Source: GCA-2683135 sp964507445
Lineage (GTDB): Bacteria > Planctomycetota > GCA-002687715
Assembly (NCBI GenBank): GCA_964507445.1
Contig: CAZDQF010000006.1
Location: 62,001 to 126,000, forward strand
Direction of reading: 5' to 3'
DNA: 64,000 nt
Shown here: one piece after another, positions 63,669-64,000 of the stretch
Layout: each line of letters starts with the position of its first letter
Position numbering within the stretch: position 1 is the stretch's first letter
Position numbers and translations under genes: made by a program
The notes under the pieces: model-generated
What the model saw: only the letters and a program-made list of their open reading frames with translations
Told to the model about the DNA's origin: nothing
Databases searched by the model: none

Positions 63669-64000
63669 CTAATGTGCCGCGACGTCGGGGGACGTTGGCT
63701 GGTCTTCCCGTCCAGCCAGCGCTCCGGCACGGACCAGGTCCAGGACCTCGTCGGCGGAATCAGCCACTTGCATCAGATCCAGGTCAGCAGGATCGATGGT
63801 GCCGAGACCCACGAGCGACGTCCTGGCCCAGTCCAGCCAACCCCGCCAGAACTCTGACCCCACCAGCACGACGGGGAAGTTCCTGATCTTGTTGGTCTGG
63901 ATCAGGGTCAGGGCCTCGGTGAGTTCATCCAGGGTCCCGAACCCCCCGGGCAGCACGACATAGGCCTGCGCGTAGCGGATGAACATGACCTTCCGCGCAA
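63669..64000 (-). CDS. LOG family protein, C-terminal part (runs off right edge)
   Basis: About 110 residues of the C-terminus are visible; the start lies beyond base 64000. The signature LPGGFGTLDELTEALT is the LOG/lysine-decarboxylase-like active-site motif PGGxGTxxE. The preceding ARKVMFIRYAQAYVV is also typical. Members are nucleotide 5'-monophosphate phosphoribohydrolases, or cytokinin-activating enzymes in plants. Fifty bases separate its stop from typA. Confidence 0.9.
   Translation of the reverse strand, partial: ARKVMFIRYAQAYVVLPGGFGTLDELTEALTLIQTNKIRNFPVVLVGSEFWRGWLDWARTSLVGLGTIDPADLDLMQVADSADEVLDLVRAGALAGREDQPTSPDVAAH

Overview
This window comes from a GC-rich bacterial chromosome, most likely a metagenome-derived scaffold, because it carries a 10-base N gap (1526-1535) and a 100-base N gap (39113-39212). 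Gene content points to a diderm with lipopolysaccharide (kdsA). My best guess is Planctomycetota or a close relative. The reasons are a TPR protein fused to two RNA polymerase alpha-CTD domains, many secreted beta-propeller and PQQ-like proteins with no recognised partners, a GldA/GldF/GldG plus DUF4340 module, a Hanks-type kinase and an FGE-sulfatase-fold protein. This is inference from gene content, not a phylogeny. No rRNA, tRNA, CRISPR array, prophage or insertion sequence was recognised; most of the window is dense housekeeping DNA with short gaps and many 1-4 base overlaps.

Layout. 1-3.8 kb: an AddA/AddB-type helicase-nuclease pair (minus). 3.9-9.2 kb: a secreted PDZ protein, a TPR-like lipoprotein and a Trk/Ktr potassium uptake operon ending in a HAMP sensor-like gene. 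9.2-17.1 kb: a cyclophilin, a PAP2 enzyme, and the PrkA-YeaH-SpoVR stress module coupled to an RluD-type pseudouridine synthase. 17.1-22.6 kb: a plus-strand accessory region with a cobalamin riboswitch ahead of a secreted beta-propeller, an FGE-fold protein, a VLRF1-type peptidyl-tRNA hydrolase candidate, and a structured RNA segment holding a 12-codon minigene. 22.6-28 kb: valS, a lipid-kinase-like gene translationally close to kdsA, and an esterase.

28-42 kb is one long minus-strand run read as ffh, rpsP, an Nth-like protein with a histone-H1-like tail, maf, an unknown gene, a DUF192 lipoprotein, an S41 protease, tsaD, carA, purA, uppS, cdsA, phoH, ybeY and a Ser/Thr kinase. It joins protein export, ribosome maturation, tRNA modification, nucleotide and envelope-lipid synthesis. 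42.3-44.8 kb (plus): TPR/alpha-CTD regulator, ruvA and a small membrane protein. 44.8-51.4 kb (minus): Gld-type ABC exporter operon with a DUF4340 protein and a P1-family peptidase. 51.6-58.7 kb (minus): acylphosphatase, PQQ propeller, a duplicated-domain secreted protein, an ECF sigma factor with a zinc-finger/HEAT anti-sigma candidate, and another secreted protein. 58.9-64 kb: rpmH, rho with a long structured leader, a parvulin-like lipoprotein, typA and a partial LOG-family gene.

The most novel-looking material is (1) the B12-riboswitch-controlled secreted beta-propeller, which resembles in principle the BtuG B12-capture proteins of Bacteroides; (2) the structured RNA/minigene downstream of the VLRF1-type ribosome-rescue gene, whose perfect Shine-Dalgarno can be masked by its own reading frame; (3) the TPR/alpha-CTD regulator with a long palindrome upstream; and (4) the endonuclease-III-like protein with an extended AAKKKVAKK tail. 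Coordinates of starts were chosen from Shine-Dalgarno spacing and gene overlaps and are revised where the longest frame was implausible.
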